Source: Paraburkholderia agricolaris
GTDB lineage: Bacteria > Pseudomonadota > Gammaproteobacteria > Burkholderiales > Burkholderiaceae
Assembly (NCBI RefSeq): GCF_009455635.1
Contig: NZ_QPER01000002.1
Span: 1,426,001-1,490,000 of the forward strand
DNA: 64,000 nucleotides
Reading direction: 5' to 3'
Under the pieces are notes generated by a model that was given only the letters and a program-made list of their open reading frames with translations, was not told the origin of the DNA and ran no database searches. Positions 37,185 to 46,190 of this stretch are shown here, piece by piece (position 1 is the stretch's first letter; every line of letters starts with the position of its first letter). Position numbers and translations under genes: made by a program.

Positions 37185-38396
37185 ATGAAGAAGAACTTTG
37201 CCGGGAGCACATTAGTAGTACTTTCTGTTGGATTGTCGGGCAGCGTGTACGCACAAAGCAGCGTCACGCTTTATGGAACCGTCGATGCCGGCGTGATTTA
37301 CTCGACTAACCAGCAGGTGACCAACGCGAACGGCTCGGTCAGCGGCGGTCATGCCGTTCAATTGGGCGGTGGCAACCTCGTACCGTCCCGTTGGGGCTTG
37401 ATGGGTACCGAAGATATCGGCGGTGGCATCAAGGCAAGTTTCGACCTCGAAAATCAGTTCCTGACCGGGACGGGCGCCATGCTGCAGAGCGGATCGCTCT
37501 TTAACCGGCAGGCATGGGTCGGTCTGGGGGATGCGCGCTTCGGCACGCTGACGGCGGGCCGGCAGTACGATTCGTATTCCGATTTCCTCGGCGTTTATGC
37601 GTCGAGTAATAGCTGGGCGACGCAATATGGGTCCCACTTCGGCGATATCGACAATCTGAACGAAGCCTTCAACTTCAACAACGCGCTCAAATTCACCAGC
37701 GTCGATTTTGGCGGTCTGACGTTCGGCGGTACCTTCAGTTTAGGCGGACAGGCCGGTAACTTCGCCGCCAAACGCGGCTATTCGCTGGCCGCTGCATATA
37801 ACCACGGTCCCGTGTCCCTGAGTGCCGGCTATCTTTCGTTGAACCAGCCGTTAGATGCGGCCCTTGGCGGCGCGAGCGGATACATTGGGGACCTTTCGTG
37901 CGCGAATGCGGCTGCCAACTATTGCACGTTGCAGAGCGCATCGTCGCTGAAGGCCTGGGGCGCAGGCGGATCGGTTGTGATTGACAAGGCGACGCTGGCG
38001 CTGGTTTATACGCATACGCGCCTTCAGAACAGCCAGTACTTTGCCAGCGCCGCTAACCCCGGTGGCACCGGTGTCTCGTTCGACATTGCCGAACTGAATG
38101 CCGTCTACAACTTCACGCCCGCATGGACGCTTGCCGCCGCGTACATCTTCAACAGCGCGAAAGTGAGCGGCGGCAGTTCCACGCGCTTTCACCAGATCAA
38201 CCTCGGCACGAACTACGCGCTCTCGAAGCGGACTGCGCTGTACACGGTCGCCATCGCGCAGAAGTCGTCGGGCGCGGGCCTCGGCGTGGATCCGGCCACG
38301 GGTTCGAACGTCAACTACGCGCAGATTCCCAACCTGGTGAATAGCAACTCCGACCGGCAGCTCGCCGTCATGGCAGGGGTGCGAGTGAATTTTTGA
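37185..38396 (+). CDS. Gram-negative trimeric porin (Burkholderia OpcP/OmpC type)
   Basis: A 403-residue outer-membrane porin. It has a signal peptide (cleavage near SVYAQSS, residue 24), the typical first strand SVTLYGTVDAGVIYST, the FDLENQFLTGTG and RQAWVGLGDARFGTLTAGRQ region and a C-terminal strand ending in RVNF. It allows passive diffusion of small solutes. It is monocistronic and apparently unrelated to its neighbours. Confidence 0.9.
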   Translation: MKKNFAGSTLVVLSVGLSGSVYAQSSVTLYGTVDAGVIYSTNQQVTNANGSVSGGHAVQLGGGNLVPSRWGLMGTEDIGGGIKASFDLENQFLTGTGAMLQSGSLFNRQAWVGLGDARFGTLTAGRQYDSYSDFLGVYASSNSWATQYGSHFGDIDNLNEAFNFNNALKFTSVDFGGLTFGGTFSLGGQAGNFAAKRGYSLAAAYNHGPVSLSAGYLSLNQPLDAALGGASGYIGDLSCANAAANYCTLQSASSLKAWGAGGSVVIDKATLALVYTHTRLQNSQYFASAANPGGTGVSFDIAELNAVYNFTPAWTLAAAYIFNSAKVSGGSSTRFHQINLGTNYALSKRTALYTVAIAQKSSGAGLGVDPATGSNVNYAQIPNLVNSNSDRQLAVMAGVRVNF

Positions 38397-38486
38397 TGCG
38401 GCGGCAGCATCGGTTTACAACTCGTGCCGGGCGGTTGGGCGCAACGCAGCCGGCCTTTCACGGGTTGAGGGATAGGGACAGGGAGA

Positions 38487-39179
38487 ATGCGGGAAATTAC
38501 CAGAAAGGCTGACGTGGAGCCGCGTGACGAACTCGGCATCATGCATAGCATCACGGGCAAGATGAGAGGGTTCCTTTATCGCCAGCTCAATGACACGAAC
38601 TATACGGTGGTGTACGCGACACCGTCGATCGAAACGTTGACTGGCTATCCGGCGTCCGACTTCGTCAACAACGCGGTCCGTACCTTGCCTTCGCTGACAG
38701 AAGCGGAAGACGAAACGTACGTGGTCGGCGTCGTCCAGAAAGCCCTCGCGAGGCGTGAGCCCTGGACGATCGATTATCGGATCCGGCCAGCCGGCGGCGA
38801 AGCGATCTGGGTGCGTGAAGTGGGCGGCGGCGTGTTTTCGGAAACCGGTGAACTGCAGTTTCTGGAAGGACTTGTCATTGAGGTGCAGGGTGAACGGGCG
38901 GCCCAACTGGCGTCACAGAGCCGCCTCGCCTCGATGACGGCCGCTACCAATCCGATTCTTGCCGACGTGGACGAAATCCTGAAGACGATCCGGACCTTGT
39001 CGATTCTGTCGTTCAACGCGAGGGTCGAAGCCGCGCGAGCGGGCGAAGCGGGGCGCGGATTCACCGTGGTGGCATCGGAAATGAAACGGCTTGCCGACGA
39101 TACCGACAAGCTGGCCAAGCAGATATCCGCACGAGTGAAGGTGGCACGACAGGTTCTTGCCGGTTCCGTGACGACCTGA
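38487..39179 (+). CDS. soluble PAS-domain protein with a short chemoreceptor signalling tip
   Basis: A 230-residue cytoplasmic protein. Residues about 25-140 form a PAS domain (VVYATPSIETLTGYPASDFV ... PWTIDYRIRPAGGEAIW with a PAC-like end). Residues about 150-225 match only the tip of methyl-accepting chemotaxis proteins (SFNARVEAARAGEAGRGFTV VASEMKRLA). It has no membrane segment, HAMP domain or full-length coiled-coil hairpin, so it is much shorter than a normal receptor. It may bind CheA/CheW poorly or act as a small adaptor. Confidence 0.75.
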   Translation: MREITRKADVEPRDELGIMHSITGKMRGFLYRQLNDTNYTVVYATPSIETLTGYPASDFVNNAVRTLPSLTEAEDETYVVGVVQKALARREPWTIDYRIRPAGGEAIWVREVGGGVFSETGELQFLEGLVIEVQGERAAQLASQSRLASMTAATNPILADVDEILKTIRTLSILSFNARVEAARAGEAGRGFTVVASEMKRLADDTDKLAKQISARVKVARQVLAGSVTT

Positions 39180-39462
39180 CCGATCTGCGCCGTCCGTGCA
39201 CACGGTGGCGCGCGTCACGCGTTGCCGATATGCGCTAACGGTCGCCCTTTTTGGGCGCTTAAAGTAAATCGCATCTTGCAGACCGCCTCGCGATGCAAGC
39301 GCGGGAGCAACCGCAGGTACCGGCGGCGCGGCTCGATGTACAGCATTAAACAAGCATTAAACACGGCGAGTCCGTTCTCGGCCGGACGAGGGCACGCGAC
39401 CTGGTGCTCTGATCGATTAATTTTGCGCGCTTTGATGACGCAACGCGCCAGCAGGAAATACG

Positions 39463-40764
39463 ATGCACATTGACGAAACTGCTACGTACTACACGGCTAC
39501 GAAAAAATACGAGCTGAGCTTCCCGTCGCTGGAGGAGGATATCCAGGCCGATGTGGTCATCATTGGAGGAGGCTTTTCGGGCATTCATACCGCGCTCGAA
39601 CTGGCTGAGAACGGCGTGACAAACACGGTCGTACTCGAGGCCCGTTACCTGGGGTTCGGCGGAAGCGGTCGCAACGGCGGCCAGGTAATGGCGGGAATCG
39701 GCCATGACCTCGATGCGATCAAGAAGGATGTCGGTGAAGAGGGGCTGCGTGCCATTTTCGCACTCAGCGATCTCGGCCCGCAGATCATGCGCGAACGCAT
39801 CGAGCGATACAACATCGACGCCGATTTTTGCAGTGGTTACGGGTATCTGGCCTACAACGCCCGTCAGGCGAAAACGCTGCGCAGTTGGGAGAAGGACTTC
39901 AAGTCGCTCGGCAGCCAGCACGAAATTCGCTACGTGGAAGGTGCCGACGTCAAACAGATCATCGGGTCGGATGTCTATCACGCAGGCCTGCTGCATATGG
40001 GCGGCGGGCACGTGCATTCGTTGAACCTGCTGCTCGGCGAAACGAAGGCGGTATCGGAAATTTATGGCGTGCGTATATTCGAGTACAGCCCGGCACTCCA
40101 GATAACCTACGGCGACATGGTTCATGTGCGCACGGCGAAGGGTAGCGTCAGGGCCAGGAAGATCGTCTGGGCATGCGATGGTTTCATCAACGGACTCGAA
40201 CCGGAACTGCACAGAAGCACGATCAATGTCTACGCGTTCAACTCCATGACGGAGCCGTTGAGCGACGAACTGATCGAACGTATCAGTCCGATTCGCGGTG
40301 CGTACAGCGATATCCGGCCGGTCATTAATTACTATCGCGTGACGAACGAGAATCGTTTGTTGTTCGGCTCGTCCACGGCGCTCGTCGAGCATATGCCGAG
40401 CGACCTGAAAGAGTGGAACCGGCGGCTGATGCTCGAAGTGTTTCCCTATCTTAAGGACGTCAAGATCGACCTGGCCTGGGGCGGCCCAATGGCCACCACG
40501 CTCAATCTTTTTCCGCAGATCGGCACGCTGCCGGACCGGCCCAACGCGTTCTTCGTGCAAGGCTATTGTGGATTCGGCGTCACGCCCAGCCAGATCATCT
40601 GCAAGATTCTGGCAGAGGGGATTCTAGGCGGCTCAGATCGCTACCGTCTGTTGAGTTCGATTCCGCGGGAGAGCATCCGGGGCAAGGATCAATATCGGGC
40701 GTTCCTGGTCTCGCTCGGTAAAGTGATGCACCAGACGTCAGGCTACTGGCATGGCCGGCGTTGA
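39463..40764 (+). CDS. FAD-dependent amine oxidoreductase (DAO family, PuuB-like)
   Basis: A 433-residue flavoprotein with the Rossmann motif VVIIGGGFSGIHTALELAE near residue 25 and the flavin motif GFGGSGRNGGQV. The C-terminal QGYCGFGVTPSQIICKILAE is typical of the DAO fold. Similar proteins oxidise gamma-glutamylputrescine, glycine or other amines. An AGGAAATACG site precedes the ATG. A cupin gene follows 42 bp later, and an AraC regulator and LysE exporter beyond, so an amine-compound pathway is plausible; the substrate is unknown. Confidence 0.8.
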   Translation: MHIDETATYYTATKKYELSFPSLEEDIQADVVIIGGGFSGIHTALELAENGVTNTVVLEARYLGFGGSGRNGGQVMAGIGHDLDAIKKDVGEEGLRAIFALSDLGPQIMRERIERYNIDADFCSGYGYLAYNARQAKTLRSWEKDFKSLGSQHEIRYVEGADVKQIIGSDVYHAGLLHMGGGHVHSLNLLLGETKAVSEIYGVRIFEYSPALQITYGDMVHVRTAKGSVRARKIVWACDGFINGLEPELHRSTINVYAFNSMTEPLSDELIERISPIRGAYSDIRPVINYYRVTNENRLLFGSSTALVEHMPSDLKEWNRRLMLEVFPYLKDVKIDLAWGGPMATTLNLFPQIGTLPDRPNAFFVQGYCGFGVTPSQIICKILAEGILGGSDRYRLLSSIPRESIRGKDQYRAFLVSLGKVMHQTSGYWHGRR

Positions 40765-40806
40765 TTTTTTCTAATTCGCCAACTGATTGATAAGGAGTAC
40801 CAATAC

Positions 40807-41175
40807 GTGAGTCTTACCGCGATTCAACATGGCATCAAGATTTCCGAACTCGACGCCTGGGGAAAACTGAGCGACATCGGTGGGCAAATCCTCGAAGGGG
40901 GCGATGTCGCGGCGTTCGGCAGAATGACGCACGGGGCGCCGACTGATCCTGTTTCGGCGGGATACTTCGGGACCACCAAGGGCAAGTTCCGGCTCGTTTA
41001 CCCGTTCTCGGAGCAAGCGACGGTGGTCGAGGGCGAGGTCCGCATTACAGACGAGTCGACGGGCGAAACCCGTAGCTTCAAGGCCGGCGATTCGTGGTTC
41101 GTTACGAAGGGGACTTCGACGGTCTGGGAAGTGGTCTCGGACGGCTTCGTGAAGCATTACCTCGCATTCGTCTGA
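40807..41175 (+). CDS. cupin domain protein (DUF861 type)
   Basis: A 122-residue single-domain cupin (YPFSEQATVVEGEVRITDES and FKAGDSWFVTKGTSTVWEV). DUF861 cupins accompany amine-oxidising or EutQ-like enzymes. The start is GTG at 40807 with a strong AAGGAG site. It is the second gene of the operon with the flavoprotein. Confidence 0.75.
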   Translation: MSLTAIQHGIKISELDAWGKLSDIGGQILEGGDVAAFGRMTHGAPTDPVSAGYFGTTKGKFRLVYPFSEQATVVEGEVRITDESTGETRSFKAGDSWFVTKGTSTVWEVVSDGFVKHYLAFV

Positions 41176-41298
41176 GTGCCGCGTGTCATGCCGGCGCCAT
41201 GATGCCGAGCCGCGCGTGTCGGGGCGCCGGTTCGGTCGAACGATGCCCGGTTCGTCGTGGCGGGCGGCAGGCGCGAAGCGCGCGGGTAGGAGAATGGG

Positions 41299-42237
41299 AT
41301 GGAATTCAGGGTTCGGGCAATGTCCGATGTGCATGATCATTCGTTCGCCGTGAATGGATGGGAGCAGGTGTATAGCCAGCTCACGCCAGGCCGCTTCGAA
41401 AGCGTCGTCATGCAGGTGCAGGCACCCGACTTCCTGTTTTTCCGGGAATCGACCAACCGCAGTGTCGCGCAGGCAGGTTTCCCGCCGCGGGGTTTTTCGT
41501 CGCTCGCGTTGCCACTCCAGCGCCCGATATCGGGAACCTTCCAGGGATATCGTCTGGAGGGTTACGCACTGTGGTTACTGGATGTGGGCGAGGAGTTTCG
41601 TTTCTACACTCCGGAGACGTTGCACTACCTGGGCGTCAGCATTCCCCGTGCCGAGATGCACACGCTTGCTACTGCCGTACTCGGTGAGAACGCCGGCACG
41701 TTGCTCGAGCGCAACCTGGTGCCTGTAGCGGATGAGGAGGGCGAGCGCGTTGGCGCAGAATTGACCCGCTTTCTCGACGCATTTCAGCGGCAACCCGGCG
41801 CATTCGAGAATCCCGTGTCCAGCAAGCGTTTCAAGGACGAAATCCTCAGCGTGCTGCTGGAGCTGTTCAACCCTGGGCGCGCTGAAAAGCGTGACGTCAC
41901 GCACGCGACCTATACGGAAATCGTCCGGCGCAGCGAGCGCATTCTCAAAGACCATGCGGAGGAGCCGCAGACGATCCTCGATTTGTGCGTGGCGTTACGG
42001 TGCAGCCGCCGCACGCTGCAAACCAGTTTCCAGCGCGTCACTAACGTTTCGCCCGTGGAATATCTACGCTCGGTTCGCCTGAACGGGGTACACCGCCTGT
42101 TGCGCTCAACCAGTCATGAAGCGCTCATGGTAGGTGACGCTGCCGCGCAATGGGGTTTCATGCACCCCAGTTATTTTGCCCGTGAATACCGGCAACTCTT
42201 CGGCGAATTGCCTTCGCAGACACCGCGCAAGGGCTGA
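41299..42237 (+). CDS. AraC-family transcriptional regulator
   Basis: A 312-residue regulator with an N-terminal sensing domain (about 1-200) and a C-terminal double helix-turn-helix (LCVALRCSRRTLQTSFQRVT and AAQWGFMHPSYFAREYRQLF). The C-terminal pattern resembles EutR-like regulators. It follows the flavoprotein-cupin pair on the same strand and probably controls it. Confidence 0.82.
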   Translation: MEFRVRAMSDVHDHSFAVNGWEQVYSQLTPGRFESVVMQVQAPDFLFFRESTNRSVAQAGFPPRGFSSLALPLQRPISGTFQGYRLEGYALWLLDVGEEFRFYTPETLHYLGVSIPRAEMHTLATAVLGENAGTLLERNLVPVADEEGERVGAELTRFLDAFQRQPGAFENPVSSKRFKDEILSVLLELFNPGRAEKRDVTHATYTEIVRRSERILKDHAEEPQTILDLCVALRCSRRTLQTSFQRVTNVSPVEYLRSVRLNGVHRLLRSTSHEALMVGDAAAQWGFMHPSYFAREYRQLFGELPSQTPRKG

Positions 42238-42408
42238 ATCCGGTCACGTGCCACCGTTGCCGATGCTAGCGCGAGCATCTCTTGCGATAGACGCGTGGCA
42301 TTTTCGCGCTGCGGCTCGCTGGGGCTATATCTGACGCGCAGGTAAGAAAGCGGAACTATACTTGGCGACCAGTTGATTTTCCTGTTATTCGAAACGGAGA
42401 AGACGGTC

Positions 42409-43041
42409 ATGCAAGAAAGTACGTTGCTGATTTTTGCCGCTGTAGCCTTTATAGGTATCGTAACGCCCGGACCGACGGTTCTGCTGGCGTTGACCAATGG
42501 CTCCCGCTATGGTCTTCGCCGCGCCGCGTATGGGTTCATCGGGGCGGTCGCGTCTGATTTCGTATTGATTTTCGCAGTGGCGCTTGGCCTTGGTGCGCTG
42601 CTGGCAGCGTCGGCGTTCTGGTTTAACGTCGTCAAATGGGTGGGCGTGGCTTACCTCGCGTACATTGGCGTCCGGATGTTGATGTCAAAAGGCTCACTGA
42701 GCGTCGCGAGCATGTCTGGCGAAGCAGGCCGTGACAGTAACGCCGCCATTTTCCTCAAGAGTTTCTTTACCGCGGTCACCAATCCGAAGGGGTATCTGTT
42801 CTTCTCCGCATTTCTGCCCCAGTTTATCGCGCCGTCCGCACCGCTTGCGCCGCAGTACGTGGCACTCGCCATAACCTTCGCGATGCTGGATTGCTCGATC
42901 ATGTTCGGCTATGCGCTGCTCGGCGCACGAGCAATTCGGCTGCTGAAGGAGTCTGGCGCGCTATGGCTCGAGCGGACTTGCGGCGCTGTGTTGGTCGCGC
43001 TCGCGGGGTCTTTGGCTCTATACCGGCGTCACACCGCCTAG
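42409..43041 (+). CDS. LysE/RhtB-family amino-acid exporter
   Basis: A 210-residue inner-membrane protein with six hydrophobic segments and the family motif GIVTPGPTVLLALTNGSRYG near residue 20 and TNPKGYLFFSAFLPQFI mid-protein. It exports amino acids or related metabolites. The ATG at 42409 follows a GGAG site and gives the normal N-terminus; an ATG 36 bases earlier is less likely. Confidence 0.83.
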   Translation: MQESTLLIFAAVAFIGIVTPGPTVLLALTNGSRYGLRRAAYGFIGAVASDFVLIFAVALGLGALLAASAFWFNVVKWVGVAYLAYIGVRMLMSKGSLSVASMSGEAGRDSNAAIFLKSFFTAVTNPKGYLFFSAFLPQFIAPSAPLAPQYVALAITFAMLDCSIMFGYALLGARAIRLLKESGALWLERTCGAVLVALAGSLALYRRHTA

Positions 43042-43194
43042 CAGGTTCTCCCCGGCGGCAGGCCGTGAAATCGGGTGTTTGAATGGCCGTTCCGGGCTGG
43101 ACGCTGCCGGCTATGGCCATGGCGAGGTTGAAGCCGCACACGTCAATTTGCATGAGACAGCACGTGGCAAGTTCTTTTGCGAAAGGTCGAGGTA

Positions 43195-43794
43195 GTGGAT
43201 AACGATCAGTTGCAGTTTTTAGCGGGAATTATCGGCTCTGCCGTGTCTCTTTTAGCGGCCATTCCGTATGGCTATGCGATCTATAGGCGAACCACTCGCC
43301 CTCATCTGTTTAGCTGGTTAATCTGGTCGGTCGTGACCGCGATCGCTGCCGCTGGTCGATTTGTTGCGGGTGCGGGTCCTTCAGCATGGTGCACGGCGGC
43401 GATCGCGATCACATGCTTTCTCACGCTCGTGGCCAGCATTTTCAGAGGCGAGAGAAGCAGGGCAAAGTCGGATTGGTTATTCCTGGGTATCGCGTTGTCA
43501 GCGATCCCGATCTGGGTGCTTACGAAGAACCCTACGATATCAGTCTGTCTTGTGACGCTCATTGAACTTGCGGGTCTTGGTCCGACCGTCCGAAAGACTG
43601 TTCACGATCCCTGGAGTGAGAATCTCACTTATTTTGCGTTGTGTGTTCTCAAATATTTTCTGGCCGTGCTGGCGCTCGGAACGTGGAGCGTGGCCGTTGC
43701 ATTTTATCCAACGGTCAACATTGTGGCGTCGGTTGGTGTTTGTATCCTGATCATTGTTCGGCGCAAGCTGCTTCCCAAAACAGAGCTTCGATAA
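43195..43794 (+). CDS. polytopic membrane protein, PQ-loop/SWEET-like appearance
   Basis: A protein of about 199 residues with six to seven hydrophobic helices (FLAGIIGSAVSLLAAIPYGYA, LFSWLIWSVVTAIAAAGRF). A Pro-containing short repeat (PYGYAIYRRTTRPHLFSW and GPTVRKTVHDPWSENLTYFA) suggests a PQ-loop-type arrangement, but I cannot confirm it. The start is GTG at 43195, eight bases after AAAGG; a TTG at 43177 is an alternative. Codon use is AT-richer than the neighbours, hinting at horizontal origin. Function unknown. Confidence 0.6.
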   Translation: MDNDQLQFLAGIIGSAVSLLAAIPYGYAIYRRTTRPHLFSWLIWSVVTAIAAAGRFVAGAGPSAWCTAAIAITCFLTLVASIFRGERSRAKSDWLFLGIALSAIPIWVLTKNPTISVCLVTLIELAGLGPTVRKTVHDPWSENLTYFALCVLKYFLAVLALGTWSVAVAFYPTVNIVASVGVCILIIVRRKLLPKTELR

Positions 43795-43820
43795 TCGATG
43801 CATTCCCGGACGCGACGTCT

Positions 43821-44156
43821 TCAGCTGCTCGACTGGTTATCCTCATTTTTTTCATGGTAGATGCTTCGGGCATACTCCAGCGCTTCGGCGAGGACTGCGA
43901 TCTCTTCTCGCGTTTCACGAAGACTCTCACGAAGCTGGATAATCTGTTGAATAGCTTCGGATAGGTTCGCGAATTCGATGCAGTCATTGTCCTGCGGCGT
44001 ACCGGGTTCATTCGGTTCTGAACGGTATGCGTACCAGCCGGCAAGGGTGCTGAGACCTGGAGGCGAGTCCGTGATTTCTTTGGACCGGTATCTCTCGCGA
44101 ACAGCATGTCTGGTGCGAGACGTGGCAAACGGCGTTGGAGACGCGGCAAACAGCAT
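43821..44156 (-). CDS. small hypothetical protein with C-terminal coiled coil
   Basis: A 111-residue frame with no recognised domain. Residues about 62-100 (NLSEAIQQIIQLRESLRETR and onward) form a likely coiled-coil helix with a protein-like composition, which favours this frame over the overlapping minus frame at 43751-44149. It has low GC compared with the neighbours. It could be a real orphan gene or chance. Confidence 0.4.
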   Translation of the reverse strand: MLFAASPTPFATSRTRHAVRERYRSKEITDSPPGLSTLAGWYAYRSEPNEPGTPQDNDCIEFANLSEAIQQIIQLRESLRETREEIAVLAEALEYARSIYHEKNEDNQSSS

Positions 44157-44358
44157 TGATCTACTCCGGAAAGAGCGGCGGGTTAATCACGCGGCCGCTA
44201 CAGGCACGCGAGGTGGCAAGGTATTTATCGCGCGGTGTTCGCCCGAATATCCGTCCTACTCACGCGCCCAATGCAATAAAACATGCGATCTACGTTTGGG
44301 CAATAGCGTCTGGCGACTTGATTGCAGTGGGAGTCGGATCCAGGCAGCATCGTTGTTC

Positions 44359-45315
44359 TCACTTGAATCGATACAGGTAGCCTAGTCTGGCTGCGGGAAT
44401 GAAACGTTTCCCAACGAGCGGACTATCGGAAATTCCGCTACCGAGATGGGTTACCTGTAGATCAAGACTAACTGACTGATGTCGCGTTATCCGATAGCCG
44501 ATCTTCGTCCCGATTGTGGCGTTTACAGTGGACTTCCCGTCATAGGCAGGCCGTCCCACCAGCGCCTCCGATGGCGTCACGCCATAGAAGTAGCTGACGT
44601 ATTTGTCGTCGAGCCACCTGGCGTCGGCATGAGGTTCAATGGTCCAGCTCCCCAATTCGAAGGCCTTTCTGAATTCAACGGTGGCTTGTTGTCCCTTGTT
44701 TCCACCGATCAGGTAGTTGGCCGTCAACGTGCCGAATCCGGAATGCCACCCGATTGCCGGGCCATACCAGAACGTGGCACCGTCCCGATTCGACATACCG
44801 TTCAGGATCGGTGCGTCGGATGCCTTATATCCCTCCAGAATTCCCACCCTGCCACGTAAGGCCAGGGTCACGCCATTCCATTGACCGACTTTTAGATCGA
44901 GGGTCGTCGCGAAGGCACTTATCCATTTGTTATCGAAATAGAAAAGCGGGATCGGCAGGACCCTCATGCTGTCGCCTCTGTATGGCGATGGTTCAATACC
45001 CACGCCGCCACCGAGTCCCCAGTGAGTAACGTTGGCGGCATTGCTCAGGATGGTCAAGCTGGAGTTCTCCGGGTTGTTGACGTTTTGCGCTCTGGCGATA
45101 CCGGAACTCAGGAAAAACGATGCCACAGCCAGCAGCACCCCATATTCTCGCGGGCGGTCTCTCCTGGTTGGCTGAAACAGCACGACATCGCCGCGGTCAT
45201 TACCGAAGAAGACCCACCGATGCTTTCTTTGTCGCGCTCCTGTCAGAGCTGAAACATTGCAGGCGCTGAGAATGAATGCTTTGACGCGAAGCCCGGATTT
45301 CGGTGAGATTGCCAT
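44359..45315 (-). CDS. MipA/OmpV-family outer-membrane protein
   Basis: A 318-residue protein whose C-terminal 240 residues are a MipA/OmpV beta-barrel (GLGGGVGIEPSPYRGDSMRV ... FIPAARLGYLYRFK). The hydrophobic stretch and cleavage site (LLAVASFFLSSGIARAQN) lie at about residues 60-76, far from the start. The ATG at 45315 has a good GGAGG site, so the long N-terminal extension may be real, but no better in-frame start sits near the signal. It is divergent from a response regulator gene, a common pairing in which the two-component system controls the porin-like gene. Confidence 0.72.
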   Translation of the reverse strand: MAISPKSGLRVKAFILSACNVSALTGARQRKHRWVFFGNDRGDVVLFQPTRRDRPREYGVLLAVASFFLSSGIARAQNVNNPENSSLTILSNAANVTHWGLGGGVGIEPSPYRGDSMRVLPIPLFYFDNKWISAFATTLDLKVGQWNGVTLALRGRVGILEGYKASDAPILNGMSNRDGATFWYGPAIGWHSGFGTLTANYLIGGNKGQQATVEFRKAFELGSWTIEPHADARWLDDKYVSYFYGVTPSEALVGRPAYDGKSTVNATIGTKIGYRITRHQSVSLDLQVTHLGSGISDSPLVGKRFIPAARLGYLYRFK

Positions 45316-45476
45316 TCAAAACCTCCAGTTGGGGACTTCAAGACTACGCAGGAGATTCAACGGCATGATGTGCGTTATGTTTCAGCGTCGATACAATGTG
45401 TCTGCACTGAAATATTGGGGGCACGCAACTGACATCAATCGTGGCGCGCTGCGAGTTAGCATAGGGAATGACTTAC

Positions 45477-46190
45477 ATGCCGCACATACTGGTGGTTGAC
45501 GACGAAGAGGACATCAGGTCCTTGCTGACGGCTTTTTTTCGTAAACATGGCCATGACGTGAGTGTTGCGATCGACGGACAAAGTCTGTTTGCTGCACTTG
45601 ATGTCCAGCAGATCGATATCGTCATTCTGGACATCATGCTGCCGGGCGAGGATGGGTTCAGCTTATGCCGGCGGATACGCGCCACATCGAAGGTACCGGT
45701 CATCATGCTCACAGCGGTAGCCGATCATGTCGATCGTGTAGTGGGGCTCGAAATGGGCGCCGACGATTACCTGGTAAAGCCATTCGACGCAAGGGAGTTG
45801 CTCGCACGGGTCAAAGCCGTGCTGCGAAGGACGATACAAACCGAGGCAGCCATGCCGGGCACAAGTACGAGACCGGTACTTTCGTTTGGCGGCTGGTGTC
45901 TGGATATCGCCCGAAGGGAACTGCGGTCTGCGGACAACACGCTGATTATCCTCTCCAGTAGCGAATTCGACCTTCTGCTCGCGTTTGCGGAGCACCCTCA
46001 ACGGGTACTGACGCGTGACCAGCTCCTCGACCTCGCGCGTGGGTCGTCACGTGAGGTCTACGATCGAAGCATCGACGTACAGGTTGGCCGTCTTCGCCGA
46101 AAACTCGATATCGATATGGAGACGCCTTCCGTCATCCGCACTGTTCGGGGCGGTGGCTACATGTTTACTCCATCAGTTCGACGGGGATGA
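45477..46190 (+). CDS. OmpR-family response regulator
   Basis: A 237-residue response regulator. The receiver domain has the acidic pair (VVDDEED), the phospho-accepting Asp in VILDIMLPGEDG, and Lys in LVKPFDARE. The C-terminal winged helix (SSSEFDLLLAFAEHPQRVLT and VDVQVGRLRRKLDID type pattern) is OmpR-like. The ATG at 45477 is preferred because AGGGA lies about nine bases before it; an ATG at 45468 is too close. It overlaps the kinase gene by four bases. Confidence 0.88.
   Translation: MPHILVVDDEEDIRSLLTAFFRKHGHDVSVAIDGQSLFAALDVQQIDIVILDIMLPGEDGFSLCRRIRATSKVPVIMLTAVADHVDRVVGLEMGADDYLVKPFDARELLARVKAVLRRTIQTEAAMPGTSTRPVLSFGGWCLDIARRELRSADNTLIILSSSEFDLLLAFAEHPQRVLTRDQLLDLARGSSREVYDRSIDVQVGRLRRKLDIDMETPSVIRTVRGGGYMFTPSVRRG

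Noticed and set aside
39346..40560. 404-codon minus-strand frame opposite the flavoprotein gene
   Set aside because: Antisense shadow; no motifs, and the plus strand has clear Rossmann and DAO signatures.
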